DNA from: a bacterium
Lineage (GTDB): Bacteria; Bacteroidota; Bacteroidia; Cytophagales; Cyclobacteriaceae
Direction: 5' to 3'
DNA length: 64,000 nt
NCBI GenBank assembly: GCA_024743255.1
Contig: JANSWY010000003.1
Span: 186,001 to 250,000, forward strand
The position numbers were made by a program, and so were the translations under genes. Shown here piece by piece: positions 28,199 through 37,297 of this stretch. The notes below the pieces were generated by a model that was not told the DNA's origin, searched no databases, and saw only the letters and a list, made by a program, of their open reading frames with translations. Numbering within the stretch: position 1 is the stretch's first letter; each line of letters starts with the position of its first letter.

Positions 28199-28666
28199 AT
28201 GATATATCGATTTCTATTGCTTTTATTTAGTATGGCATTCCTTGGTTTAACTTCCTGCGGTGACGATATCCAGGATCCGCTTCAAGGCATCCCATTAAAA
28301 GGAGAAATAGAAGGTCAGGAATGGGAGTATACTGTGGGGAAAGCATTTTTCAGCCTGGCAAATCAATCTTATCAAATTGAATTGTTTAATACTCCTAATG
28401 TAAATGATGGCTGCACCCTGTTTGGTGGCAACAGTGCATTTGTTAGTTTCGAGATTCCAACATCCGAGCAAACCATCAACCAGCCCAGCGCAATCTATCA
28501 ATCTCTTACATTTCACTTTGAAGATTCTCAAACCGCATTTACTGCAACCACAGGTTATGTTGAGATTATTTTAATCAACAATTTTGAAGTGAGGGGCATC
28601 ATCAATTCACGCTTTGACGAAGAAAACTACGTGGAAGGCATCTTTTCAGCTACTTTATGTAATTGA
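28199..28666 (+). CDS. Small lipoprotein of unknown function
   Basis: 155-residue lipoprotein with lipobox LTSC (C20). The mature part IPLKGEIEGQEWEYTVGKAFF is beta-rich, resembling small periplasmic beta-sandwich proteins of Bacteroidota, with a terminal Cys (ATLCN) that may pair with C in DGCTLFGG. I recognise no named domain. Between NRDE and the SiaC genes; no operon link is evident. Confidence 0.7.
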   Translation: MIYRFLLLLFSMAFLGLTSCGDDIQDPLQGIPLKGEIEGQEWEYTVGKAFFSLANQSYQIELFNTPNVNDGCTLFGGNSAFVSFEIPTSEQTINQPSAIYQSLTFHFEDSQTAFTATTGYVEIILINNFEVRGIINSRFDEENYVEGIFSATLCN

Positions 28667-28786
28667 TTTCGATTTATACCAGAAAAATTCCGGTTTATCC
28701 ATCCAATCTCCAAGCTTGCTGTAGCTCTTTTAGGTTTCGAGAAGTTTTAAACTACTTTAGTATTACCAAATTTAAAGATCACAGCT

Positions 28787-29155
28787 ATGAATTACGTTAT
28801 TGAACCTACTAGAAATACTCCTTTTGTTAATTTTGACTTTGACGCTGGTGTCTTTGAGCTAAAAGGCATTTCCAGCCCGGAAAATTCTCTAGACTTTTAT
28901 AACCCGATCTTTGAGGCCGTTGATAACTTCAACAATGAGAAATTAGAAGTTAACATGGCTTTGGAATATTTTAACACAAGTTCATCAAAGTGTTTATATC
29001 AAATTTTTAAATCCATTAAAAAACTACATACTGGCGGAACACAGGTTGTAGTAAATTGGATTTATGATGAGGAAGATGAAGATATGCGTGAGGTAGGTGA
29101 GGATTACAGTGACATCCTTGACCTTGAAATGAACTATATGGCATTGAGTGTTTAA
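28787..29155 (+). CDS. SiaC-family regulatory phosphoprotein (DUF1987), copy 1
   Basis: 122 residues matching the SiaC/DUF1987 family, small STAS-like phosphoproteins that in Pseudomonas are phosphorylated by kinase SiaB, dephosphorylated by PP2C phosphatase SiaA, and activate cyclase SiaD when unphosphorylated. Family marks: NTPFVNFDF, GISSPENSLDFY and EYFNTSSSK. T64 in FNTSSSK aligns, from memory, with the phosphorylated T68 of Pseudomonas SiaC. The tail is acidic (EEDEDMREVGEDYSDIL). A terminator follows, so it is probably transcribed apart from copy 2. The closest functional partner in the window is the PP2C gene 745 bases downstream. Confidence 0.85.
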   Translation: MNYVIEPTRNTPFVNFDFDAGVFELKGISSPENSLDFYNPIFEAVDNFNNEKLEVNMALEYFNTSSSKCLYQIFKSIKKLHTGGTQVVVNWIYDEEDEDMREVGEDYSDILDLEMNYMALSV

Positions 29156-29185
29156 CGACATATTTAAACATCACCACTATCTTTC

Positions 29186-29214
29186 ATCCAGCTCTTATTG
29201 GGCTGGATTTTTTA
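29186..29214 (+). terminator. Intrinsic terminator after SiaC copy 1
   Basis: Stem ATCCAGC / GCTGGAT (7 bp, 9-base loop) followed by six T. It separates the two SiaC genes. The rest of the gap to 29450 shows no further gene. Confidence 0.8.
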
Positions 29215-29450
29215 TGTTAATTGCCTCATAAACGACTCTATTGTCCGATTCAGGCATAAAATCACACCTTAAGTAGCAATAAATTCCTGTTCATCGCGAA
29301 TTTTTACATATCTTTAAAAATCGAGGGTTCACAGTAAGGAAGGGCCCATCCATCGAATAAAAAATAATGCGACACCAAACCGTCGTATATTAGTGGTAGA
29401 TCAGCTTAGGGAAAAAGGCAAAATCAATAGACAATTAAAGATTTATCACT

Positions 29451-29834
29451 ATGCAGTTATTTCTAGAACCGACAAAAAATACTCCTTATGTGAACATGGA
29501 TGCTCACAAGGGTATCATTGAGTTTAGAGGAGTATCTAGCCCGGAAAACTCATTGGCTTTTTATGAGCCAGTGTTTGAAACACTAGACGCATATAAAAAT
29601 ACTAGCGGAACAGATCTTGAAGTGAACATGGCATTCGTTCATTTCAACACAAGTTCCTCCAAATGTCTCTTCGACATATTCAAGCAAATCAAAAGAATCA
29701 GCAACTCAGGACGGGAAGTAACCATTAATTGGTTTTATGATGAGTATGATGATGATATGAAGGAAGTAGGAGAAGACTATAGTGAAATTCTTGATATGGA
29801 ATTTATGTACCATATCATGGATGAAGACGAATAA
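29451..29834 (+). CDS. SiaC-family regulatory phosphoprotein (DUF1987), copy 2
   Basis: 127-residue paralogue of the gene at 28787 (about half identical by eye): NTPYVNMDAHKGIIEFRG, VSSPENSLAFYEP, VHFNTSSSK with T67 as the likely phosphosite, and an acidic end (DEYDDDMKEVGEDYSEILDMEF). It has a three-residue insertion after residue 51 (TSGT). It is 65 bases upstream of the receiver-PP2C gene and probably cotranscribed with it, making it the likeliest substrate. Confidence 0.87.
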   Translation: MQLFLEPTKNTPYVNMDAHKGIIEFRGVSSPENSLAFYEPVFETLDAYKNTSGTDLEVNMAFVHFNTSSSKCLFDIFKQIKRISNSGREVTINWFYDEYDDDMKEVGEDYSEILDMEFMYHIMDEDE

Positions 29835-29899
29835 TGATAACTAAACCAGCTTCACGTTAAACGACTAAAACTATTATCCATTTTTAAGCGGCTCAGACC

Positions 29900-31171
29900 A
29901 TGTTACAAGAAATTGCGGAACCATTAGCAAAATCCTCCAAGAAAAAAGATAAGTACACAATTCTATTTGTGGACGATGAGGTTATCAACCTGAGGCTATT
30001 TTCAGTAGCGTTCAGAAGAGATTTCAACGTAATCACGGCATCTTCAGGTGCAGAAGCATTGGAAGTGTTAGATAACAATGATGTCAAACTAATCCTTACT
30101 GACCAGCAGATGCCAGGAATGTTAGGAACTGAATTCTTAGAAAAAACAATAGAAAAATACCCTGACGTAATCAGAATGATCGTTACAGGTTTCGCAGATA
30201 TCGATGCGATTGCTCAGGCAGTAAATAAGGTGGGTATATATAAGTATATCACAAAACCTTGGGATAATAGAGAGCTTAAGTTAACAATGGATAAGGCTCT
30301 TGAAACTTATGAGCTTAAAAATGAAAGAAACAACCTGGTTAAAAAACTGGAGGAAGCCAATCAGAGTCTTGAGCAAAAGGTAGAGGAAAGAACAAAAGAA
30401 TTAACGGAAGCAAACAAAAGGCTTACAAGTAGTTTAACATACGCAAAAACGATTCAAGAGGCGATTTTGCCTGCAGAGCAAGAGGTTGTTGCCAACTTTG
30501 GAGATGCTTTTATTCTTTATAAACCATTTGAGCACGTAAGTGGAGATTTCTTCTGGTATTCTAAATTTGATGATGGCAGAAAGGATTTAGAGATCATGGC
30601 GGTAGTTGATTGTGTTGGACATGGAGTAGCTGGCGCACTACTGAGTATGATTGGAGAATCTCTCTTAGATAAGATTGTGAATGAAAAAGGAATTTACAGA
30701 CCTGACGACATTCTAAGTAATATGGAAGATGGCTTACTGAGAATGCTTGGCAAGACTGATAAAGAAGGTAAAGAAACAATGGATGCTTCCATTGTTGTAG
30801 TTGACAAAAAGCGGAATAGATTAGAGTTTGCAGGAGCCAGTCAAAACCTCCTTTATGTAAAAGATGGGGTTATTGAAACTATCAAAGGAACAAGAATGTC
30901 GATTGGTGGTGTAAGAGCAGGTGAGAAGGAATTTGAAGCAGAGCAACTGGATCTAGATGGTGTACAAGCTATTTACATGCAATCCGATGGATATAGAGAT
31001 CAATTGAGTCCACAAGGAAAAATCACTATCAGAAGAGTAAAAGAAATTCTTGAAAAGATATACGACAAACCAATGCAACAGCAGAAGGAGTATCTTGATA
31101 AATTCATCATGAAATGGATGGATGGGGAAGATCAGACTGATGATATAACTGTGGTAGGCATCAAAATCTAG
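29900..31171 (+). CDS. Response regulator with PP2C (SpoIIE-type) phosphatase output
   Basis: 423 residues. Receiver domain ~20-135: acidic D25/D26, phosphoacceptor D68 (LTDQQMPG), T96 and K119. Coiled coil ~138-180. PP2C/SpoIIE domain ~185-423 with metal-binding residues visible: SGDFFW (D216), DCVGHGVAGA (D237), QSDGYRDQ (D363) and DQTDDITVV (D415). All catalytic positions look intact. It should dephosphorylate a Ser/Thr phosphoprotein when the receiver is phosphorylated; SiaC copy 2 just upstream is the obvious candidate. No histidine kinase, SiaB kinase or diguanylate cyclase is adjacent. A terminator follows. Confidence 0.92.
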   Translation: MLQEIAEPLAKSSKKKDKYTILFVDDEVINLRLFSVAFRRDFNVITASSGAEALEVLDNNDVKLILTDQQMPGMLGTEFLEKTIEKYPDVIRMIVTGFADIDAIAQAVNKVGIYKYITKPWDNRELKLTMDKALETYELKNERNNLVKKLEEANQSLEQKVEERTKELTEANKRLTSSLTYAKTIQEAILPAEQEVVANFGDAFILYKPFEHVSGDFFWYSKFDDGRKDLEIMAVVDCVGHGVAGALLSMIGESLLDKIVNEKGIYRPDDILSNMEDGLLRMLGKTDKEGKETMDASIVVVDKKRNRLEFAGASQNLLYVKDGVIETIKGTRMSIGGVRAGEKEFEAEQLDLDGVQAIYMQSDGYRDQLSPQGKITIRRVKEILEKIYDKPMQQQKEYLDKFIMKWMDGEDQTDDITVVGIKI

Positions 31172-31195
31172 TGATAAACAACATGGCACAATGAA

Positions 31196-31221
31196 AAAGG
31201 CGAATCGGATGATTCGCCTTT
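31196..31221. terminator. Bidirectional intrinsic terminator
   Basis: Perfect 11-bp stem AAAGGCGAATC / GATTCGCCTTT with a GGAT tetraloop, between the convergent PP2C and gcvP genes. Confidence 0.9.
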
Positions 31222-31246
31222 CTTGTTTTATATGATAAAGTAGTTT

Positions 31247-34141
31247 TTAAACTACCACTTCTTCTTCTAAATAACTCTCCACCGGAATACAGCTACACAT
31301 TAAGTTTCTATCACCGTAAGCGTTATCAATTCTACTTACAGTAGGCCAAAACTTATTCTCTCTAACATACGGAAGTGGATAAACCGCTTTCTGTCTCGAA
31401 TATGGTCTGTTCCACTCATCAGCCAAAGCAATCTTCGCAGTGTGAGGAGCATTTTTCAACACATTGTCATCTTTGTCGGCCTGACCATTTGCGATCTCAT
31501 CTATTTCCGCCTTAATGCTAATTAAAGCATCACAGAATCTATCCAGCTCTGGTTTTGTTTCGCTTTCAGTTGGCTCGATCATCATTGTTCCAGCCACTGG
31601 GAAGCTAACTGTAGGAGCGTGAAAACCGTAATCCATTAGTCTTTTTGCAATATCCTCCACCTCAATTCCAAGTGGTTTGAACCCTCTGCAATCAACAATC
31701 ATCTCGTGAGCGTTTCTACCATTTTTACCAGAGTAAAGAATTTCAAAATGATCCTGAAGTCTGTATTTCATGTAATTGGCATTCAGAATTGCCAGCTCAG
31801 TTGCCAATTTAAGTCCGTCAGCTCCCATCATTCTGATGTAGGCATATGAAATAGTAAGAATACTTGCGCTTCCAAAAGGAGCAGCAGATATTCCAGTAAT
31901 AGCATTATCTCCTCCGGTTTTTACTACCTTATTACCTGGTAAGAATGGTGCCAGGTGTTCAGCAACACCAATTGGTCCCATTCCAGGTCCACCACCACCG
32001 TGAGGAATACAGAAAGTTTTGTGAAGGTTAAGGTGACAAACATCTGCACCAATATTCGCAGGACTTGTTAATCCAACCTGCGCATTCATATTAGCACCAT
32101 CCATGTAGACCTGTCCACCGTTTTGGTGAATGATCTCACATATCTCCTGAATGCTTTCTTCAAATACACCGTGCGTTGAAGGATAAGTCACCATTAAAGC
32201 TGCTAAATCATCTTTATGAGCCTCAGCTTTCTCCTTAAGATCAGCAACATCAATATTACCAAGCTCATCACATTTAACTATTACAACCTTCATTCCAGCC
32301 ATAACAGCACTAGCAGGATTGGTACCGTGAGCTGATGATGGAATAATGGCAATGTTTCTATGTGAGTCGCCATTGTTTCTGTGGAATTCCCTAATTACCA
32401 TCAATCCAGCATACTCACCCTGAGCTCCTGAATTTGGCTGTAATGACGTACTATGAAAACCAGTAATTTCACTCAACCAATCCTCCAGATTATTACACAT
32501 CTCAAGATAACCTTCTACCTGGTTTGTCGGAGCAAACGGATGGATCTCAGAAAACTCTGGCCAGCTTACTGGAATCATCTCAGTAGTAGCATTCAATTTC
32601 ATGGTACAAGAACCAAGTGAAATCATGGAATGCACCAGTGAAAGATCTTTGTTTTCTAATCTCTTAATATATCTCAACATTTCATGCTCAGCATGATATT
32701 GATTGAATACTGGATGTTCTAAATATGCAGATTCCCTTTTCAACTCAGCAGGAAAACTGTAATTAACAGCTGATGCTGCCTCGTTAAGATCAAATGAAAT
32801 TTTCTTACCAAGTACTTCTTCAAAGGTTGAAACAACTGTTCTGATATCTGCTGGAGTATGAGTCTCATCGAAAGAGATACCAACTGCTCCGTTTTCAAAA
32901 TATCTGAAGTTAGCTCCTTTAGCCTCTGCGATTTCTTTCACTTTCGACGTATCTGCACCAACTATTTTCAGAGTGTCAAAATAGTGTTCATTTTCATTCG
33001 ATAGTCCAATGTCTTCTAGCGCTTTCTCGGTTAATGCTGCCAAACCATGGATTCTTGAAGCAATACCTTTCAAACCAGCCGGTCCGTGATAAACACCATA
33101 CATTCCAGCCATTACAGCTAGTAATACCTGAGCAGTACAAATATTGGATGTAGCTTTTTCTCTTCTTATATGTTGTTCCCTGGTTTGAAGTGCCATTCGA
33201 TAAGCATCATTACCATCCTGGTCTTTACTTACTCCAATGATTCTTCCTGGGATATTTCTTTTATAAGCTTCTTTTGTAGCAAAGTAAGCAGCGTGAGGAC
33301 CTCCAAATCCCATTGGAACTCCTAATCTTTGGCTAGTCCCTACAACAACATCTGCTCCCATCTCACCTGGAGGTGTTAGAAGAGTAAGGCTTAACAAATC
33401 CGCAGCAACAGTTACGAAAACATTATTCTCTTTAGTAGCAGCGATTAGATCTGAGTAATTTACTACTGACCCATCACCATTTGGATATTGAAGCATTAAC
33501 CCGAAATAGCTCTCATCGGTAGGATCGAAATTTCCTAATTGATCAATTACTAATTCAATTCCAAAAGGCTCTGCTCTTGTTTGTAATACATCAATAGTTT
33601 GAGGGAAAACACAAGAATCAACAAAGAATTTCATTGCTGATTTCTTCGGGCCTTTTCTTAAACCATATTGCATGATCATGGCCTCAGCTGCGGCAGTTGC
33701 CTCATCCAATAAAGATGCGTTTGCTATTTCCATCCCAGTTAAGTCAGTAACAATAGTCTGGAAATTAATTAGAGCCTCTAATCTTCCTTGAGCAATTTCA
33801 GCCTGGTATGGAGTATAAGCAGTGTACCATCCCGGATTCTCCAAAACGTTTCTTTGAATTACGGTAGGAACAACACAATTATAATATCCCATTCCAATGA
33901 AAGACTTGAATATTTGGTTCTTTCCTGCCAACTCTTTGAATTGTTTAAGGAACTGGAACTCATTCAAGGTCTCTGGTAATTCTAATGGTTTTTTCAACCT
34001 AATAGATTCCGGTACAGTTTGACTGATAAGTTCGTCGATGGATGATGCGCCAATGGCTTTTAACATTTCTGAGATTTCTGCCTCATTTGGCCCGTTGTGT
34101 CTACTTTCAAAGGCCACCCGTTGATTCAAATCGATCGTCAT
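31247..34141 (-). CDS. gcvP: Glycine dehydrogenase (decarboxylating), P protein
   Basis: PLP enzyme of the glycine cleavage system that decarboxylates glycine and passes aminomethyl to the H protein. At 964 residues it is the single-chain (fused) form. PLP lysine is K708 in [28 protein letters not shown] and [15 protein letters not shown] are also diagnostic. gcvT and gcvH are not in the window. A TACCTTTG box lies 37 bases upstream. No glycine riboswitch is recognisable in the short leader. Confidence 0.98.
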   Translation of the reverse strand: MTIDLNQRVAFESRHNGPNEAEISEMLKAIGASSIDELISQTVPESIRLKKPLELPETLNEFQFLKQFKELAGKNQIFKSFIGMGYYNCVVPTVIQRNVLENPGWYTAYTPYQAEIAQGRLEALINFQTIVTDLTGMEIANASLLDEATAAAEAMIMQYGLRKGPKKSAMKFFVDSCVFPQTIDVLQTRAEPFGIELVIDQLGNFDPTDESYFGLMLQYPNGDGSVVNYSDLIAATKENNVFVTVAADLLSLTLLTPPGEMGADVVVGTSQRLGVPMGFGGPHAAYFATKEAYKRNIPGRIIGVSKDQDGNDAYRMALQTREQHIRREKATSNICTAQVLLAVMAGMYGVYHGPAGLKGIASRIHGLAALTEKALEDIGLSNENEHYFDTLKIVGADTSKVKEIAEAKGANFRYFENGAVGISFDETHTPADIRTVVSTFEEVLGKKISFDLNEAASAVNYSFPAELKRESAYLEHPVFNQYHAEHEMLRYIKRLENKDLSLVHSMISLGSCTMKLNATTEMIPVSWPEFSEIHPFAPTNQVEGYLEMCNNLEDWLSEITGFHSTSLQPNSGAQGEYAGLMVIREFHRNNGDSHRNIAIIPSSAHGTNPASAVMAGMKVVIVKCDELGNIDVADLKEKAEAHKDDLAALMVTYPSTHGVFEESIQEICEIIHQNGGQVYMDGANMNAQVGLTSPANIGADVCHLNLHKTFCIPHGGGGPGMGPIGVAEHLAPFLPGNKVVKTGGDNAITGISAAPFGSASILTISYAYIRMMGADGLKLATELAILNANYMKYRLQDHFEILYSGKNGRNAHEMIVDCRGFKPLGIEVEDIAKRLMDYGFHAPTVSFPVAGTMMIEPTESETKPELDRFCDALISIKAEIDEIANGQADKDDNVLKNAPHTAKIALADEWNRPYSRQKAVYPLPYVRENKFWPTVSRIDNAYGDRNLMCSCIPVESYLEEEVVV

Positions 34142-34177
34142 GTGGTGTTATGTTTTCTAAGTGTTGCTTATCAACCG

Positions 34178-34185
34178 CAAAGGTA
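34178..34185 (-). promoter_or_regulatory. -7 box upstream of gcvP
   Basis: Minus-strand TACCTTTG fits TAnnTTTG exactly, 37 bases before the gcvP ATG. Confidence 0.45.
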
Positions 34186-34320
34186 TATTTTATTGATCAA
34201 AAAATCTTAATTCCCTCATCAACCAATTGCATAATAAATATGTTCGAATTACTTAAAAAAATGTATTTTGAGCTTGTGGCTCATATGATTATTATTGCCA
34301 CTACCTTAAAAATCACTTAT

Positions 34321-35781
34321 ATGCAGAAATTGATCTCAATAGTAGCTTTAGTTATGGTCGCAACCCTGGCTATAGCACAAAGCAAACAGTCAAAGAAATT
34401 TGCAAAATCCATCAATGAAAATGACTTATATAATCGCCTGGCAGTTTTAGCTTCAGACAGTCTGGAAGGACGTGAAACTGGCACTGAGGGTCAGAAGAAA
34501 GCAGCAGATTATATTTCATCCAGATTTAAAGAATTTGGTTTTGAAGGTCCTGTTAAATCTAATGCGGGAAATAGTTACTATCAGAAATTTAATCTGTATA
34601 AGCTGAATGATAAGGACATTTACATTATTGCAGGTGATAGGAAGTTAGAGTTTCTAAGCGACTTCATGTCGTTTGGAGGAATTAATACTGAAGGAGAAGT
34701 TTCTAAAGAGGTAGTATATCTGGGCGATGGTAGCAGCATCGACTCTGTAGATTTGAAAGGGAAAATTGGAGCATTCTATACATCAAAAAGCAACTGGCGA
34801 GATATAGCTGCTAAAATTACGGAAGCCGGAGCTGAGGGAACACTTGCGTTTATGGGTGCAACTGATGATATCTTCGATCAAAGTTTAAATCGCATGAAAT
34901 CATTTATTAGCGGCAACAGATTGACTTTGAATAAGCCAGCTCCAAGTACAGATCAATGGTTGTTTTTTGTGCCTCCATCCTTCGCAAATGAACTCTTCAA
35001 CAAACCACTTGATTCATTAAAACAACAAAGCGACATATCGGGTATTTCAGGTGAATTGAAGGTAAGTCTCAATAGGTCAATTCAAACAGTTGAAAGTGAG
35101 AATGTATTAGGTTATTTACCAGGCACAGATTTGAAAGACGAACTTTTAGTGATTACAAGTCACTATGATCATCTAGGAGTTAGAGATGGAGAAGTCTACA
35201 ATGGTGCAGATGATGATGGATCTGGAACAACTAGCTTATTGGAAATAGCGCAGGCATTCTCACTAGCAAAAGAGAAAGGGAAAGGCCCTAGGAGAAGCAT
35301 TTTATTTATGACAGTCTCTGGGGAAGAAAAAGGATTGCTTGGTTCAGATTATTACACCCAAAATCCAGTATTTGATTTAGCCAAAACCGTGACTAACCTA
35401 AATATTGATATGGTAGGAAGAGTTGATCCTGATCATGAAGGTAAACCAGATTATGTATATGTGATTGGGGCTGATAAACTTTCCTCGGAGCTTCATGAGC
35501 TTTCAGAAGAAATCAATAGCAATACATTAAAATTGGATTTTGATTACAAATACAATGATGAAAATGATCCCAATAGGTTCTATTACCGCTCCGATCATTA
35601 CAATTTTGCAAAAAACAATATCCCAATCATTTTCTACTTCAATGGAGTTCATGCAGACTATCATAAGCCAACAGATACTATAGAAAAGATTAATCTGACT
35701 CTAATGAAAAAGAGAGCTCAAGTAATTTTCTATACTGCCTGGGAAATTGCTAATCGTGATAATCGGGTGAAACTAGATTAG
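34321..35781 (+). CDS. M28 family zinc aminopeptidase, exported
   Basis: 486 residues from the ATG at 34321, which gives the signal peptide MQKLISIVALVMVATLAIAQ. Longer in-frame starts overlap gcvP and are unlikely. Bimetallic zinc ligands of M28: H and D in SHYDHLG and NGADDDGSG, EE in SGEEKGLLGS, D in NIDMVGR, and H in GVHADYHKPTDT. An insertion between 100 and 280 may be a PA-like domain. It probably trims peptides in the periplasm. It diverges from gcvP across 179 bases. Confidence 0.92.
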   Translation: MQKLISIVALVMVATLAIAQSKQSKKFAKSINENDLYNRLAVLASDSLEGRETGTEGQKKAADYISSRFKEFGFEGPVKSNAGNSYYQKFNLYKLNDKDIYIIAGDRKLEFLSDFMSFGGINTEGEVSKEVVYLGDGSSIDSVDLKGKIGAFYTSKSNWRDIAAKITEAGAEGTLAFMGATDDIFDQSLNRMKSFISGNRLTLNKPAPSTDQWLFFVPPSFANELFNKPLDSLKQQSDISGISGELKVSLNRSIQTVESENVLGYLPGTDLKDELLVITSHYDHLGVRDGEVYNGADDDGSGTTSLLEIAQAFSLAKEKGKGPRRSILFMTVSGEEKGLLGSDYYTQNPVFDLAKTVTNLNIDMVGRVDPDHEGKPDYVYVIGADKLSSELHELSEEINSNTLKLDFDYKYNDENDPNRFYYRSDHYNFAKNNIPIIFYFNGVHADYHKPTDTIEKINLTLMKKRAQVIFYTAWEIANRDNRVKLD

Positions 35782-35794
35782 GAGAGGAATGATT

Positions 35795-35836
35795 CTTGCG
35801 GGGTTAGGTTCTAAACCTACTCCCCACAAGATCTTT
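35795..35836 (+). terminator. Probable terminator hairpin after M28 peptidase
   Basis: Nested hairpin: outer CTTGCGGGG / CCCCACAAG (one C-A mismatch) and inner TAGGTT / AACCTA, followed by ATCTTTT. Confidence 0.55.
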
Positions 35837-35952
35837 TCAACCAGCTATGGAAAGAAAGACTTTAACATCTTCCTATCACAAATTTAAAACAAAATTCTTT
35901 TTACGCAAATTTATTATCAAAAGATAAGATGCCTCCACAGAAAATATGGCAT

Positions 35953-37260
35953 TTAACGGCGATTAGGCCGCTTTTTTTTATGAAAATTTTTAGATTTTTT
36001 ATTCTTTTTCTCATGAAACGCCCCCTTAAAGTCCGGATTTTCAAGCTTCTTTTGCCTATCAATTTCCCTTGCCATGTCCTGATTTTCTGATTTTTCAGTT
36101 TTAAAAACCTCCACATTATCAGGCAATTCCGACCTTGGAATTTCTTTCTTGATCAATTTTTCGATCTTTTCTATGTGGTATTCCTCCGCTGGATTCATAA
36201 AAGTGATGGCTTTACCGGTCTTTTCAGCCCTTCCAGTTCTTCCTATTCTATGCACATAGTCCTCATAAATTATCGGAACATCAAAATTGATAACATGTGA
36301 AACATCTGAAATATCAATCCCTCTGGCAACCACATCGGTTGCTACCAAAACTCCTAATTCACCTTCTGAGAAACTATTAATAGCATTCAGTCTACTGTTT
36401 TGATCTTTATTCCCATGAATCACCCTTACCTCTTTGGTGACTTTTCTTTGAATGAATTTGAATACATTATCTGCACTCGCCTTTGTTCTGGTAAAAATGA
36501 TAGTCTTCTTCATTTCTTCTGACTTATCATACGTTTCCAGTAGGTACTCCAGCAGTGCAATTTTGGTTCGGATATTAGGAATAGGGAATAACTCCTGCTC
36601 CACGGTTTCTGCAGTCATTACCTCTGGAGTAACTTTCACAATCTCTGGATATTCCAGAAACTCTTGCGAGAGTTCAACCACTTTATCAGGCATAGTTGCT
36701 GAGAAGAGTAGGTTTTGTCTTTTTACAGGAATTATTTCCAGGATTTTCCTAATCTGAGGCATAAAACCCATGTCCATCATTTTATCCGCTTCATCCAGAA
36801 CAAGAGTCTTTATGTGTTTTGTGATAAATAGCTGTTCACGGTAAAAATCCATAAATCGCCCTGGTGTGGCAACCAAAACATCAACCCCACCTTCAAGACT
36901 TTCCTTTTGAACTTTAGTCCCAGATCCTCCATATATAGCAGCATACTTGATATCCAGATAAGTGGAAAACATAGCCACATGATCCTTTATCTGGATAGCC
37001 AACTCCCTTGTAGGAGCTAATATCAGGACACGTGGGTTTTGAGGCTGATGATATTTTGCCTTCATCAACAGAGGCAATACAAAAGCAGCCGTTTTACCAG
37101 TTCCTGTTTGCGCTACTCCCATCACATCATGGCCAGCATTTATGAGCGGTATTGTTTTTTGCTGCACTTCAGTAGGAGCTGAATAGCCAGCTTCGTCAAT
37201 TGCATTCAACAATTGTCTATTTAAACCTAATTCTTCAAACGACGTGGTGGGATTAGACAT
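35953..37260 (-). CDS. DEAD-box RNA helicase, RhlE-like
   Basis: ATP-dependent RNA helicase, 435 residues from the ATG at 37260 (MSNPTTSFEELGLN, the usual Q-motif start); a TTG at 37284 is less likely. Motifs in order: AQTGTGKT (I), PTRELA (Ia), DEADKMMDMGF (II), FSATMP (III), ARGIDI (V), HRIGRTGR (VI). The C-terminal tail is Lys/Arg-rich (KKNKKSKNFHKKKRPNRR), usual for RhlE/CsdA types that bind structured RNA and help cold-adapted growth and ribosome assembly. Confidence 0.95.
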   Translation of the reverse strand: MSNPTTSFEELGLNRQLLNAIDEAGYSAPTEVQQKTIPLINAGHDVMGVAQTGTGKTAAFVLPLLMKAKYHQPQNPRVLILAPTRELAIQIKDHVAMFSTYLDIKYAAIYGGSGTKVQKESLEGGVDVLVATPGRFMDFYREQLFITKHIKTLVLDEADKMMDMGFMPQIRKILEIIPVKRQNLLFSATMPDKVVELSQEFLEYPEIVKVTPEVMTAETVEQELFPIPNIRTKIALLEYLLETYDKSEEMKKTIIFTRTKASADNVFKFIQRKVTKEVRVIHGNKDQNSRLNAINSFSEGELGVLVATDVVARGIDISDVSHVINFDVPIIYEDYVHRIGRTGRAEKTGKAITFMNPAEEYHIEKIEKLIKKEIPRSELPDNVEVFKTEKSENQDMAREIDRQKKLENPDFKGAFHEKKNKKSKNFHKKKRPNRR

Positions 37261-37297
37261 TAAAGCTTGGTAATTTTGGGTCAAAGAAAAATTGAAT

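Noticed and set aside
34142-34320. Possible glycine riboswitch upstream of gcvP
   Set aside because: No glycine aptamer stems or conserved loops are visible; the leader to the -7 box is only about 37 bases.
34042-34320. N-terminal extension of the M28 peptidase
   Set aside because: It overlaps gcvP and shifts the signal peptide away from the N-terminus; ATG 34321 is better.
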